Of a DNA stretch of 64,000 nt, positions 34,511 through 45,120 are shown piece by piece. How positions within the stretch are numbered: the stretch's first letter is position 1; every line of letters begins with the position of its first letter. The translations under genes were made by a program, and so were the position numbers. The DNA lies in the NCBI GenBank assembly GCA_003008705.1, contig PDUO01000012.1:324870-388869 (forward strand), written 5' to 3'. This DNA comes from Pezicula radicicola. Its lineage: Eukaryota; Ascomycota; Leotiomycetes; Helotiales; Dermateaceae. A model generated the notes under the pieces. That model ran no database searches, was not told the origin of the DNA, and was given only the letters and a program-made list of their open reading frames with translations.

Positions 34511-35617
34511 ATGGCAACCACCACAGATTTCCCATCCCTCTCAACAATCCTCCACAGCTCCCTACTTAACAATCAAGGAATCCCAGCATGGAAAACACTA
34601 CATGGCCTCTCAACACCAGAACCCGAACCTTGCGCATTCAGCTTAACTCTAAACGCCAATTACCACGATTACAAGACACCAAACGTAGCACATCAGACGA
34701 CATTCGATAACTGTGCTTCCTACATCCAAAAACTCCGAAATATCTTCAGTTACAGTACCAATTCCAAAGCTATCACATTAGCGACCCTAGACGAAAGTAT
34801 CCAAGAGAAGTTCAAGCTATACGTCGAATGGATGAGTAAACAAATGGCCCTTTCAATCTACAGTTCCAATTTCATCGAAAGAGCCGGACTCAGCAAAGCT
34901 GAAACCCTTAAACTGTGCCATCATGTCTTCACAGGAATCAATCCTAGCACTCCGGAAGATAGTCAAGGCAAAACCGAAGTGGTTCAACATGCAAAAGCAA
35001 TGCTTTATATAATCGATAAAGCACTTAATTGCTCTTGTCCCTTCTTCTCAGAAGATCTAATCAAGAAAACTCATCGGATTCTATGTTCAGGGGTTTCTCT
35101 TCCTCATGATTCATCATCCATTAATAAACTCAAAGCAGGAGGAGGAGACGAAGAAGAAAAAGAAGAATATGCAGGAATATACCGTACCACCTCAGTCTGT
35201 GCAGGAACTACAATCTTCACGTCCCCTACCAACGTACCCCGTGAAATTGAAATCCTAATCTCAGATTTCAATACTGATATTCGAGATCGTGAAACGACGA
35301 AGAATTTGGATCCTTTTTTTCTGGCTGCTGATGTTTGTCAGGATTTTGTTACTATTCATCCTTTTATGGATGGGAATGGGAGGACTTGTAGGCTTGTTGC
35401 TAATGCGTTCTTGATTAGGTATGTGGGGGTTGTGGTTGCTTTTGGGGGGTATGAGGGGGAGACGAAGACGGAGGAGGTGGAGAGGGAGAGATATTTGGGG
35501 ATTGCTAGGTTGGCTGGGGATGGGGAGACTGAGGAGAAAGCGAGGGGTTGTTTGGCTGGTTTGGTGCTGGAGAGGGGGGAGGGGGCGCTGAGCGGTTTAT
35601 TGGAGTTTTTGGCTTGA
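34511..35617 (+). CDS. Fic-domain protein, predicted AMP-transferase
   Basis: Single-exon gene of 368 aa. The Fic (filamentation induced by cAMP) family transfers AMP, or less often other nucleotide moieties, to hydroxyl side chains of target proteins. The core motif HPFMDGNGRTCR is complete at residues 283-294, with the catalytic His283 and the GNGR phosphate-binding loop. Upstream, S119-N-F-I-E123 (then RAG) resembles the (S/T)xxxE(G/N) inhibitory-helix motif that blocks ATP binding in many Fic enzymes, but Arg stands where Gly or Asn is usual. The GIYRTTSVCAGTTIF stretch before it matches the usual Fic beta-hairpin region (GxyR). There is no signal peptide, TPR or membrane segment, so it differs from animal FICD. 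A cytosolic location is inferred. Targets are unknown. Confidence 0.85.
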   Translation: MATTTDFPSLSTILHSSLLNNQGIPAWKTLHGLSTPEPEPCAFSLTLNANYHDYKTPNVAHQTTFDNCASYIQKLRNIFSYSTNSKAITLATLDESIQEKFKLYVEWMSKQMALSIYSSNFIERAGLSKAETLKLCHHVFTGINPSTPEDSQGKTEVVQHAKAMLYIIDKALNCSCPFFSEDLIKKTHRILCSGVSLPHDSSSINKLKAGGGDEEEKEEYAGIYRTTSVCAGTTIFTSPTNVPREIEILISDFNTDIRDRETTKNLDPFFLAADVCQDFVTIHPFMDGNGRTCRLVANAFLIRYVGVVVAFGGYEGETKTEEVERERYLGIARLAGDGETEEKARGCLAGLVLERGEGALSGLLEFLA

Positions 35618-37747
35618 ATTGTAGTTTATGATTTGGGGAAGGGAATTTTAAGTAGTGTGAAGCAGGCATTATTGAAGCATATTATCTTCGTCTGACGAAA
35701 GAAATGTTAAGATAAAAATCGGCCTAGATCGTATAATAGAAATTCAACATATAGGCCGAACTGAATGGGATTTGCCAGAAGTGATGATACTCGTACTAAG
35801 TAGAAGGTGGATCGAGAGCAGTAATGAGTGGGCCATGTTTGTAGACCAAGCAAACCAAATCACATGATATGCGAATAGAATTTGCTCAATTTTTCGTGCT
35901 AATCCCTTTTCGTCTAGTTCGCACTAGCCCCACAGGAAGGTATATATTTTCGCTCCAGCTCCCAATTTTTCTTTTCTTCTTCATGTCGACTTGTGAGTAC
36001 CACCAGCAACCCCCAATATTCCCTGTCCCAAATTATTAACACCCCATCCGCAGTACTTCATAGAATCTATTCTATAGTAAACGACCTCTTCTGAGTTTTC
36101 TACGAAAGCCACAGAATCTCCAATCCGGACGATGAGCCGATCCTCGATGCCCAAGAGTGAAGCCGATTTTACATTCGCACTGTCCGAAAGGATGGCGGTC
36201 TCTTCGCTTTTCGCAAGGGATTGTATAGAGTGTGGTGATGATCTTGACCCTTTTCCTGCTCTCTTTGGAGGTGGGGACTGGGAGGGTGTCGATGGATGTC
36301 TGACGGATGTCTTATCTTTTTTTCATTGCTGTTCTTTGGCTTGTTCAAGGACGCGAAGAAAAAAATTGTGATTTATTATTTGTGCAGCTTGGATTTTTAT
36401 TAGGTAACTCGAGGCAATAATGTGTGGATTGCGCGATTCATTCAATAAATTTAGAACCACCTGTAAAGTTCATTAGTGCTGGTAGTGGTTCAGCTTTGCA
36501 CCAGTTCCGACTCTGTAAAGTACCCAAAAATTACGTAGGGCTTGCAAAAGCAATTCACCTACAACAAAAACAAGCATAGTTATCGATAAGAGTAAGAATA
36601 AAAGGGTTCTTCAGCTGGTTGCCTTGACCTGATTCCATTATTCATAGAGCAACGAACCTGAAAACAAAAAGAACATCCAGAACATCCAAAACATAAAGTG
36701 CCGGCGCTTCCGCGATAATTCAAGACCATCGTACCTTGCTGTAAGTTCTTACTTTCGTAAACCACCACCAGTAGTCCTAACAAGCGTCCCACGATCTGCT
36801 TCCAACGTGTGCTACACGTGCTTTTATTGGAGCGCTGCGCTTTGCCCGCTAGTTTGCCTGTCTCCGGTTTCTTGGCTCAAGGATTGTGGTTCGGACTGGC
36901 AGCACACTGGCTCGTGGGAGTTAGCACCTGGTTAGGTACCATGCCACACCTTTCGTACAGCTTGGGCCTCAAGTCCTCTCTCTCTCTTCCCGTCCCCACG
37001 CTAACTTGCATTATTAAGCGAGTCCATCGGCAGGGCGGTACGGAGAAAGGAACCTGAAGAGTTTGCTCTTTACCAAACACCAAGCCATCACAAAATCTTG
37101 CAGTTCTTGCGCATCGTCGTACAAAGGGAGGAAGAAGGAGACCGGTTGAGCTGCAGTTGTCGGAAGAAGGTCAAGGTCGCAGGAATTTCAAAGGAAAGGA
37201 AAGTAAAGCAAAGCAAAGTAAAGCATCAAATTTGTGAGTTGTCACCCTATATTTACCTACCTTACTCTCTTTGCGCTTTCGGTCGTCTTCTTCACGGGAG
37301 GTGAATGCAATACATACTCGGTCCATCCATCTGCAGCCCTTCGAGAGCCATTTCGCGCGCGACCGACGAGCGACGACCACAACGATACACCATTTGATCC
37401 GAGAATTCCAGCAGCATATCTCACGTTCCACAGATCCGCATGCATCCTGCGCGCTGATAATCGATGCCTGTCTCCTTGGGTCATCTCCAACAATAGCGAT
37501 ACCGGTCTCGAAAAGCGACGACCTTTGCCTCATCGCGAACTCATCACCCTTCGGTCGATAAATTGTGCGTCGCATACTTCGCACGAATATGCCCGCCACC
37601 ACCGTGGAAGAATGGCTTGATACCGAAACTGCAGATGCGACACCTCACCGTTGCAAGCGGATCGTGAAGGAATGGGCAACAGAGGATGGCGCATTTGTGA
37701 CGTGTTGTGCTGACGATGGAACGGAACAGACACATCGTTTAGTCGCT
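35618..37747. other. 2.1 kb intergenic region before Gis2 gene
   Basis: No secure gene. A weak small frame at 36132-36371 is listed separately. At 35983 an ATGTCGACTT followed by GTGAGT, and a CCGCAG acceptor at about 36053, look like a small first exon plus intron, but the spliced frame ends after about ten codons. An AAAGCAAAGCAAAGTAAAGC short tandem lies near 37204. Confidence 0.35.
36132..36371 (+). CDS. Doubtful small ORF, 79 aa
   Basis: An ATG-initiated frame preceded at 35983-36053 by a plausible leader exon and a good intron (GTGAGT to CCGCAG). The product is acidic in the middle (ECGDDLDPFPALFGGGDWEG), with several cysteines and a basic end. I know of no family with this pattern. 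It is kept only because of the splice-like leader. It could equally be non-coding. Confidence 0.2.
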   Translation: MSRSSMPKSEADFTFALSERMAVSSLFARDCIECGDDLDPFPALFGGGDWEGVDGCLTDVLSFFHCCSLACSRTRRKKL

Positions 37748-38756
37748 ATGTCTTCACTCTCTCGTCGTGCTTGCTACAAGGTACGTTATTTGTGGGGATC
37801 TTGTATATGCGAGGCGCTTTTGGGATTTGCGCTGCAGCTCTCAGATGATGCCGACATGCTCCACCCTTTTTCGCGCATCCATCACAACATCAATACTGAC
37901 CTCCTTCATTTAGTGTGGTAATGTTGGACACTATGCAGAGGTCTGCGCTTCCGCTGAGCGTCTTTGCTACAACTGTAAGCAACCAGGCCACGAGTCGAAT
38001 GGCTGCCCATTGCCCAGAACCACCGAAGCCAAACAATGCTACCATTGGTATGTAGTCGCAGAGCTGATGTTTCCCATTCCGAACCTTATTTTGGAGAATA
38101 CATATCTTCACTTACAAGATATCGCTCACCACTCCACAAATTTACTTCCTGCTCCCATACCCATCTAGAAAGAATCAATGCTAATTATGAATCTCTTATA
38201 GCCAAGGCCTTGGTCACGTTCAGGCAGATTGCCCAACTTTAAGACTTAGCGGAGCTGGAACTAGCGGCAAATGCTACAACTGTGGCGTTGCTGGACATTT
38301 AGCCCGTTCTTGCCCTAACCCAGCTGGCCCAGGTGTTGTTCCTGGTGCTGGCCGTGGATTCGGCGCTCCTCGCGGCGGATTCGCCGGAGGATTTGCTCCT
38401 CGTGGTGGATTTGCTGGCGGACCTCGCCCAGCTACCTGCTACAAATGCGGAGGACCAAACCACTTTGCAAGAGATTGCCAGAGTGGTTCCATGAAGTGTT
38501 ATGCTGTACGTATCTGTTACCTCAGAAACTCGAGTAAAGACTAACCTTGATAACTAAGTGCGGTAAACTCGGACATATTTCTCGGGACTGCACAGCACCG
38601 AATGGAGGCCCACTTACCGTTGCAGGCAAGAACTGTTACACATGTGGCCAAGCTGGACACATTAGCCGTGACTGCACTGAGAAGACAAACGGTGAAGTGA
38701 CTGCTGATGCTCTTGATAACGGCGCGGTTGTTGCTCCTATTGCGCCAGTCGCATAA
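37748..38756 (+). CDS. GIS2: Zinc-knuckle protein Gis2/CNBP type, seven CCHC fingers
   Basis: Cytoplasmic RNA-binding protein of the Gis2/Byr3/CNBP family, linked to translation and stress granules. Exons 37748-37780, 37914-38047, 38202-38505 and 38559-38756 give 222 aa. Seven C-X2-C-X4-H-X4-C knuckles are present: CYKCGNVGHYAEVC, CYNCKQPGHESNGC, CYHCQGLGHVQADC, CYNCGVAGHLARSC, CYKCGGPNHFARDC, CYACGKLGHISRDC and CYTCGQAGHISRDC. An RGG-like Gly/Arg/Phe-rich linker sits between knuckles 4 and 5 (AGRGFGAPRGGFAGGFAPRGG). All three introns fall inside a knuckle at or beside its second cysteine. The start MSSLSRRACYKCG matches the family. The frame stays open for 61 codons upstream, with an ATG at 37589, so an N-terminally longer form is conceivable. 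Confidence 0.92.
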
Positions 38757-39972
38757 TTTCTACATTCGACAACCCTTGTTCGATAGGCCTCGATGAACTA
38801 TCGCTCAATTCATGGACTTGATCATCGATTTGGTTTTTTTTTTCTGTACTTTGGACATAATCACCTTCCACTCGTTCAGTATTTCGGCTCGGCATACGCA
38901 AAAGTCGGTTTCTTGCAACATCACACACCATGGTTCTGCTTTTCGGCGCTCAGGTCTAATCTTCTTCACTCTCAAAAGCCTTTTGCATGATATCATTTCC
39001 TAAACCTTTACGAAAAACTAGCACCCCGGTAGATACCTTTTGACACCGTTACGACTTGATGCCCTAATTCGGTGATTTACAGACGCGTATGTATTCCAAT
39101 GTCTAGTTGTGGAAGACTTTGGGAGCCATGGCTTATTTTCTGGATCATTTTGGAATGGAGAGGCCGGGAGACGGAGAGATGGAGGTAGCAGAATTGAGAA
39201 GTTTGGACGGGCGGTTGAAAGGGATAGATGAATTGGAGAGTTTTTCTGGCTGGTGGGGGTGAACAGTGAAGATGAAGACCGTTCGATAGCAGCGTTGTAT
39301 ACACATGCTGAACTAGTCTATCCACAACTTCAAACGCGTAGTTGCGCTGTCTTGAAATCTCTTCATATTTCTGATGTGCATTTGCTGTATGTGATTCTTC
39401 ACTTATTCTCCAAAATGGGCTGAAAGATGCTGGAGGAATTATCAAGTGAGTCAAGTGACCTGGGTTAAATCAAGCTACTGTCGTGAGTGGTAGCAGCAAC
39501 TAGGTAGGAGTTTGTGTGTGACTTTCTTTGCTATCGTGCTTTGAGAAAGAGCACGGAGTATTTAGTAAGAGCCTAGGAGGAGGCTTACCTAGGAGGTTAT
39601 CTCAGCAAAAGCAAAAGGTGTAACGAATATAGGTGTATTGTATATTCTTCTCCGGAGTCTCCCCAATTTGGATTGGCGCCTAGCGTATTTTCCCTCTTCA
39701 CGCGCAAGGCATCCAAAAAGATCCAACACATTTTTCAAACAATACACTTCACACATCATCATTCTTCATCTCCAGCTGCTTGTCCAAGTACTCAGCGTCC
39801 ACCTCTCGGGCTCCACAGAAGCCTATGCCATTCCTTCGGCTACTCAACATTGCCTTGACCACAGCTTGTTAGATTATCATCGAGTGCATATCTACTGTCA
39901 AGCACCTCACGCTTACGTTACTTCAACTAGCAAATCTCATCAGCGAGTTTCATTTCCTCCAACACCGCAATC
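38757..39972. other. Intergenic region before DMC1
   Basis: No gene is seen. A CCTAGGAGGAGGCTTACCTAGGAGG element with a repeated CCTAGGAGG lies near 39572-39596. The last 300 bp are C/A/T-rich and probably hold the DMC1 promoter. Confidence 0.4.
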
Positions 39973-41608
39973 ATGGTTGCAGGCTCTGTTATGGGTGATG
40001 ATGATGAGATTGAGGTCCGCAAACTCATCCCCAGTCAAACCACACTGAGGCTGCTAACACACAACAGACCGGTATCATCGACATCGACGAGATCCAGACT
40101 CACGGTAGGAGTTACTTCAACTTCTATGCTTCCACAATCACTTACATATGCTAGGTATCAACGCCTCCGATGTCGCAAAGCTCAAGAACAGTGGCATCCA
40201 CACTGTTCATGTGAGTTAAATATCACCCTGTCGGAACGCAAAATTGCACCTCACTGACCTCAGTCTTCCTAGTCTCTGCTCAGTTGCACGAGTCGAAAAC
40301 TTCTGAAGATCAAAGGCTTTTCAGAAATCAAAGTCGAAAAGGTCAAGGAAGCTGCGAAGAAGATGATGGTAAGTGGACAAGATATCTTCTATAATCTTGA
40401 GGAGACCATTAAAATTCTGTAGCCCAGTACTAGTGGTTTCATTACTGCTAGCGAATTGAAAGTATCGCGAAAGAAGTGCGTTAGAATTTCCACTGGTAGC
40501 AAGCAGCTTGATACCGCCTTGAATGGGTAGGTTGTCAACACCTGCAAGTTAAAATTGCAGATTTGACCCTTTATAGTGGCTTCCAGACCATGAGCATCAG
40601 CGAGGTCTATGGAGAGTTTAGTGAGTTTATTAAATACCCCGTTCCATCCCAGTTGTTGCTGATATTCTATAGGATGTGGCAAGACTCAATTGGCACATAC
40701 TATGGCAGTAATCGCTCAGCTTCCGCGGGTGAGTAGAACCCAACTGTGTCGAACCCGCAACGACTAATAACCTTTCTAGGAGATGGGTGGAGCTGAAGGA
40801 AAGGTTGCCTATATTGGTGAGTATCTCGAATATGGTGAGTGGGAATAACGACTCATAACTTCCAGATACAGAAGGTACCTTCCGTCCTGAGAGAATTTCG
40901 GAGATTGCCGAGCGTTTTGGTGGTAAGTCAGTTTTGCTATGTTTTGGCTAGACCTACTAACAACAATAGTGGATCCAGAGCAAGCTTGTGAGAACATTGT
41001 CTTTGCACGAGCTCAGAATACTGAGGTAAACATGGGTTTCCCAATTTTATCACAGATGCTAACGATGACCAGCATCAACTTGAATTGTTGGAAGGCCTTG
41101 CCCCCAACTTCGCTACCAACGAGTATCGTCTCCTAATCGTTGACAGTATCATGTCCCTATACCGAACAGATTACGTTGGACGTGGAGAACTCAACGAACG
41201 CCAAGGCGCACTTGGCCAATTCCTTCGTCGAGCAACTCAAATGGCGGAAGAGTTCAATATTGCAGTGTTCCTGGTATGCTCCATTCCCACTACCGCTCTG
41301 ATGAAAAGGGCTGATATTATTTAGACCAACCAAGTCATGTCGGACCCCGGCGCCAGTGCACTGTTTGCAGGTGTAGATGGACGTAAGCCTGCGGGTGGAC
41401 ATATCCTGGCACATAACTCTACAACTCGACTCTTGCTTCGCAAAGGTCGCGGTGAGGAACGTGTTGCGAAGATTGTGGACTCGCCTGGTAAGTTTCCCAT
41501 GAAATCAAACGTCTTTTATCGGTATTGATGGCTGCTACAGACTGCCCTGAGCGTGAAGCTACCTATATCATAACCACTGGCGGCATCAATGATCCGGAGA
41601 AGGCCTGA
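39973..41608 (+). CDS. DMC1: Meiotic recombinase DMC1 (RecA/Rad51 family)
   Basis: Strand-exchange ATPase acting at meiotic double-strand breaks. Thirteen exons: 39973-40014, 40068-40104, 40155-40210, 40273-40368, 40423-40526, 40577-40620, 40673-40728, 40780-40816, 40866-40922, 40970-41025, 41073-41273, 41325-41487 and 41541-41608, giving 338 aa; introns are 47-62 bp. The N-terminal HhH region reads [20 protein letters not shown], then [17 protein letters not shown]. Walker A is GEFRCGKT (124-131), followed by [20 protein letters not shown]. Walker B is LLIVDSIM. The end [20 protein letters not shown], then GINDPEKA, is of the Dmc1 rather than the Rad51 type. The first intron uses a weak GTCCGC donor but has a GCTAAC branch. 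The first exon (14 codons) is the least certain; ATG 39991 is an alternative start. A tail-to-head 343 bp gap separates it from RRP7. Confidence 0.92.
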
Positions 41609-41951
41609 TTAGCTCACGTCTTCCTCGAGTTTTCGCATCCTTCACATATCAGATCAACTATTGCTATCCTACTACTTGTCATATTCGACATTTCGCTGTA
41701 GTATTATTTTGGAGAATCACACAGTACTTGCATATATAGAAGATTATGGAGCTTGGAGTTTGCTGTTGGAAAATGATACCCCTGTAGCTGTTATTTGCTG
41801 TAGATCTTTTAGCGCCATCTGATTAGATTAGAAACTCGGCTACCAAGAATTTCTGCTTGAAAGCTTCGCAACCTCACTTCAACATCAGCGAACCAATTTC
41901 TCTAACTCTCCTGTGATCCGTGACTTGCGCGAATAGCAGAGTTTTGGAAAG
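41609..41951. other. Short intergenic region DMC1-RRP7
   Basis: 343 bp holding the DMC1 3' UTR and the RRP7 promoter. Nothing else is seen. Confidence 0.4.
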
Positions 41952-42893
41952 ATGCCGTCTACGATTCCTAGTTCCATCGCCGAATACTCCATTCTCCCCA
42001 TCTCCCTCCCTCCAACTGCCGCATACCAAGTCAAAGCAACCCACCACATCTATGTCCGACCTCACGAGCCCAAGATTCCTACACCCGACGATGAGCGCAG
42101 CCTCTTCCTAGTTAACGTCCCTATTGATAGTACGCCTGTGCATTTCCGAGCCATTTTCACAACGCTTGTGGGCGCCGGCAGATTCGAATCGATCACCTTC
42201 GAGGGCGAGAAGAAGAATGCGCCTTCAGTACCAATAGTAGCGGTACAGCAATCGAAGGAACAAGGGAAGAAGAGGAAAAGAGCAAGTGATGTGCAGATTC
42301 AAGAGATCGATACAGAACTACCACAAATATGGGATAGAGAGCTACAGCGAAGTGGAAGTACAGCAGTCGTGGTAATGGCAGATGACAAGAGCGTAGAGGT
42401 AGCTCTCAAAGCCATCAAAAAACTACACAAGCCAGGAAAAGAAAAAGACTGGCCAATATGGGGTGAAGGAACTGAAGGAAAAATACCAGCACTAGGCAGC
42501 GAACGCTATCTCACACATCACACTCTCCGATATCCAGACTCAGCCACTCTACAAGCAAGCGTCGATGCTTTCATGATGGAGTTCAATCGTAAAGAAGAAG
42601 AAGCTGCGCAGTTGGCTAAACGACAACGTAATGTTCCTGATGAGGATGGATTTGTCACTGTTACTCGTGGTGGTCGTGTTGGTCCTAGCCGCATGGCTGA
42701 TGCCGAGGAGAAGAGACGTGAGTTAGAGGAGAAGGAGAAGAAGAAGAGGGCGGAGATGGGCGATTTTTATAGGTTTCAGTTGAGGGAGAGGAGGAAGGAG
42801 GAGCAGGGTGAGCTAGTTAAGAGGTTTGAGGAGGATAGGAAGAGGGTGGAGGTTATGAAGGAGAAGAGAGGGAGGTTTAGACCAGAGAAGTGA
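41952..42893 (+). CDS. RRP7: rRNA-processing protein RRP7
   Basis: Small-subunit processome (UTP-C/CURI) component needed for 18S rRNA maturation in the nucleolus. Single exon, 313 aa, a normal length for the family. The N-terminal half contains an RRM-like fold (ERSLFLVNVPIDSTPVHFRA, then LVGAGRFESITFEGE). The middle has a short lysine-rich insert (KKRKRASD). The C-terminal RRP7 domain has PDEDGFVTVTRGGRVGPSR and the long charged helix DFYRFQLRERRKEEQGELV, then KRFEEDRKRVEVMKEKRGRF. The last 60 codons switch from C-rich to strongly A/G-rich codons, as expected for such a helix. Confidence 0.9.
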   Translation: MPSTIPSSIAEYSILPISLPPTAAYQVKATHHIYVRPHEPKIPTPDDERSLFLVNVPIDSTPVHFRAIFTTLVGAGRFESITFEGEKKNAPSVPIVAVQQSKEQGKKRKRASDVQIQEIDTELPQIWDRELQRSGSTAVVVMADDKSVEVALKAIKKLHKPGKEKDWPIWGEGTEGKIPALGSERYLTHHTLRYPDSATLQASVDAFMMEFNRKEEEAAQLAKRQRNVPDEDGFVTVTRGGRVGPSRMADAEEKRRELEEKEKKKRAEMGDFYRFQLRERRKEEQGELVKRFEEDRKRVEVMKEKRGRFRPEK

Positions 42894-43611
42894 GGACTTG
42901 TGTGCATCTTAAGGAAACAAAAAGTTTTGATACCCTGGGTTTGGTTTTGGGGGTGGAGGTGGTAGGCTTGAAAAGGTATGTTCTTGATTTTCGCTTTCTG
43001 TTTCATTTTGCGTGTGGGTGTGTAGTGAGAGACTTTTCATGATGACTCCGCGGGGCCATAGAAGCCCTTTTGTTTACTGTCAGGTCCGATTCCTGGTTGT
43101 GACATGGGGCTATGCCTACAAAAACCGCATTAACAAATCTTCTCAACTTGTCTGAAATATTTATGGGCTCTTTCTCTTCTTTACCATTACTTCGTTCGAT
43201 GGTTAGGTTTTTGCTAATTGAAAGTCTATTGTTATAGGAAGTATCCATTGATATTATATTGTGCTGTGGTGGAAATCGCAGATCTTCTTGCAGATCTTCT
43301 CATGACGAGAAGATGCAGTTTTTGTAGAAACCACGGTAAAAGATGGATGGTGGTAGAAGAATTAGTTGGGTAATGAAAAGCTAGCTTTATTGGGGATATG
43401 ACACTCTACAGAAGCTATAGTATATCAAAAATATATCAGAGAGCTATTCTTGTCATCCTACATACCAGTTCGATTCCAAGTCCAGCTACCTGTGTTGTCT
43501 AAAAGCCGTCCTTGAACTTACTCAATTGTTCAATTCTTGTTCGATACGAGTTATAATAATGTTATACAGCCTATCCAGCAGCCTCCCTTCGTAGAATAAT
43601 GCATAGATCAG

Positions 43612-43769
43612 GTGGTTTGGTTAAGTTAAGTAGGTTAGTTAAGTCAAGTGAGTTACTTAAATTACGTAGGTTACTCGAATCAAGTAGGTTACTCGAATCA
43701 AGTAGGTTACTCGAATCAAGTAGGTTACTCAAATCAAGTAGGTTGTTCAAATCAAGTAGGATGTTCAAA
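43612..43769. repeat. 18-bp minisatellite, about 8.8 units
   Basis: Head-to-tail units of GTAGGTTACTCGAATCAA. Units at 43666-43683, 43684-43701 and 43702-43719 are identical. Those on both sides (from 43612 and up to 43769) are progressively diverged, mostly by C/T and G/A changes. Both strands stay open because 18 is a multiple of three, but there is no sensible start, so I do not call a gene. Confidence 0.92.
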
Positions 43770-44410
43770 AACTTACAAACTACTACAGTAAGACGAACAC
43801 AACAAATTTATATATCTAATTCCTAAAAAGTAGTACTAAACAAACTAAAGATAGTAGGAATTCCTAATTAACTAAATTATAAACAACAAAACTAGAAGTT
43901 TGAAAGGAGGGAGTATGAAAATATTCCTTTTAAGTAGCAACCTATTAATGCATACAAGGACTTCTATCTGTCTAGTACTTAGGAGACTCGTTTTTCGTCG
44001 CGAATTAGGACGCGAATGCGAGGTTTGTTTGTGGTTGTTATAGGCTATCTTGTTGTTATTTTTAAATTTACTTTGTTTTATTTTTGGGAGTTCTTTGGGT
44101 AGTTTAAGTTCTTTGAGGGATGATAAGTGAGGATTGGAGTATTGTGTTGGTGGGTTTAAGGTAATTAGGTAGTAGATATAATAAGACGTCTAATTTATGC
44201 CCTCTGTCGCCTTGTTGCTTAACTATACACTTTGATTCAGATTAGACATAAATGATTAATGACTTAAAGGCATCCTATTTTGCGAGCTTTTATTCATCCC
44301 ATTTCGTCGAATTAGTTCGTTGATTTTGGACTTACCAAGTCAATCGCTATTATCAATATAAACGGTTTTAATATTGTCTTATTTCGTGCCTTGCCAGAGT
44401 GCAGCGCCTA

Positions 44411-44878
44411 AACCAGCACGCCCAGAGCAGCTTTAGCCCATACGGCAACATCGAATTGCTCCTAATTTGTATGGGAAATGATGCTCTGGGGTGCCTGTTT
44501 GCTGCCAACGCTCCCGTAATGGGGCTAAACTAACTATATACATGGACTATTGTCAGAGCTCACGTACGAAGAAGATAACAATCAAATAGACTTCAATTGG
44601 GATCTTCTATGGTGTGTGGCTTCGTCTCTGAAGAAGAAGAAGAAGAAGAGAGAGAGAAAGAGCAAGAAGAGAAGCTCTAGTAGTGGCAGGCTAGTACTAG
44701 TGCACACGTGACCCAACAACTATAGGGACGGCGGGTGGGAAAAAACGAAGCTTTAGATGAAAATCGTGCTGTTGATGAAGAGAGGAAGATTTTACTGGCG
44801 AGCAGTAATTTTATATGGGCCTTGCACTAAATTATGCTGCGGCAGAGCCCGACTCCACTCCTTCATAAAACAGGCACC
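44411..44878. repeat. Inverted-repeat element, possible MITE remnant
   Basis: GGTGCCTGTTT at 44490-44500 is repeated as its exact complement AAACAGGCACC at 44868-44878. A third, imperfect copy (AAACCAGCACGCCCAGAGCA, 44411-44430) pairs with 44482-44500 as a hairpin with a loop of about 50 bp. The islands are GC-richer than their surroundings. No target-site duplication could be fixed, so the element boundaries are open. Confidence 0.45.
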
Positions 44879-45093
44879 TTATTGTTGAAACTTTTTAGAC
44901 TCTTGTATGCTTAGTTAAGCTGTAGCTCTAACTAGACTCTAAAATTTATGGTACTATAGTTGAACTTGTTGGCTTTAATTAAAAAAAAAGAGGAAGCTAA
45001 GAGAAGGTGTCTATTTAAATCTATTTGCTATTAGAATTTGGAAGCGTAGAGAAGTAGTAGTAAAAATTCAATGACTTACCAGAGCTTAAGGTT

Positions 45094-45120
45094 CCCCCCC
45101 CCCCCAAAACAAAACAAAAC
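45094..45120. repeat. Poly-C tract followed by (AAAAC)3
   Basis: Twelve C residues are directly followed by three AAAAC units. It is a low-complexity tract prone to length errors in assembly. Confidence 0.85.

Noticed and set aside
31795..35617. Reductase, hydrolase and Fic genes as a functional cluster
   Set aside because: Their families share no known pathway, and only the first two share a promoter region. Neighbourhood alone is weak evidence in a fungus.
43571..43826. Frames of six-residue repeats on both strands, and possible CRISPR
   Set aside because: It is an 18-bp tandem minisatellite with no spacers. Frames are open only because 18 is a multiple of three.
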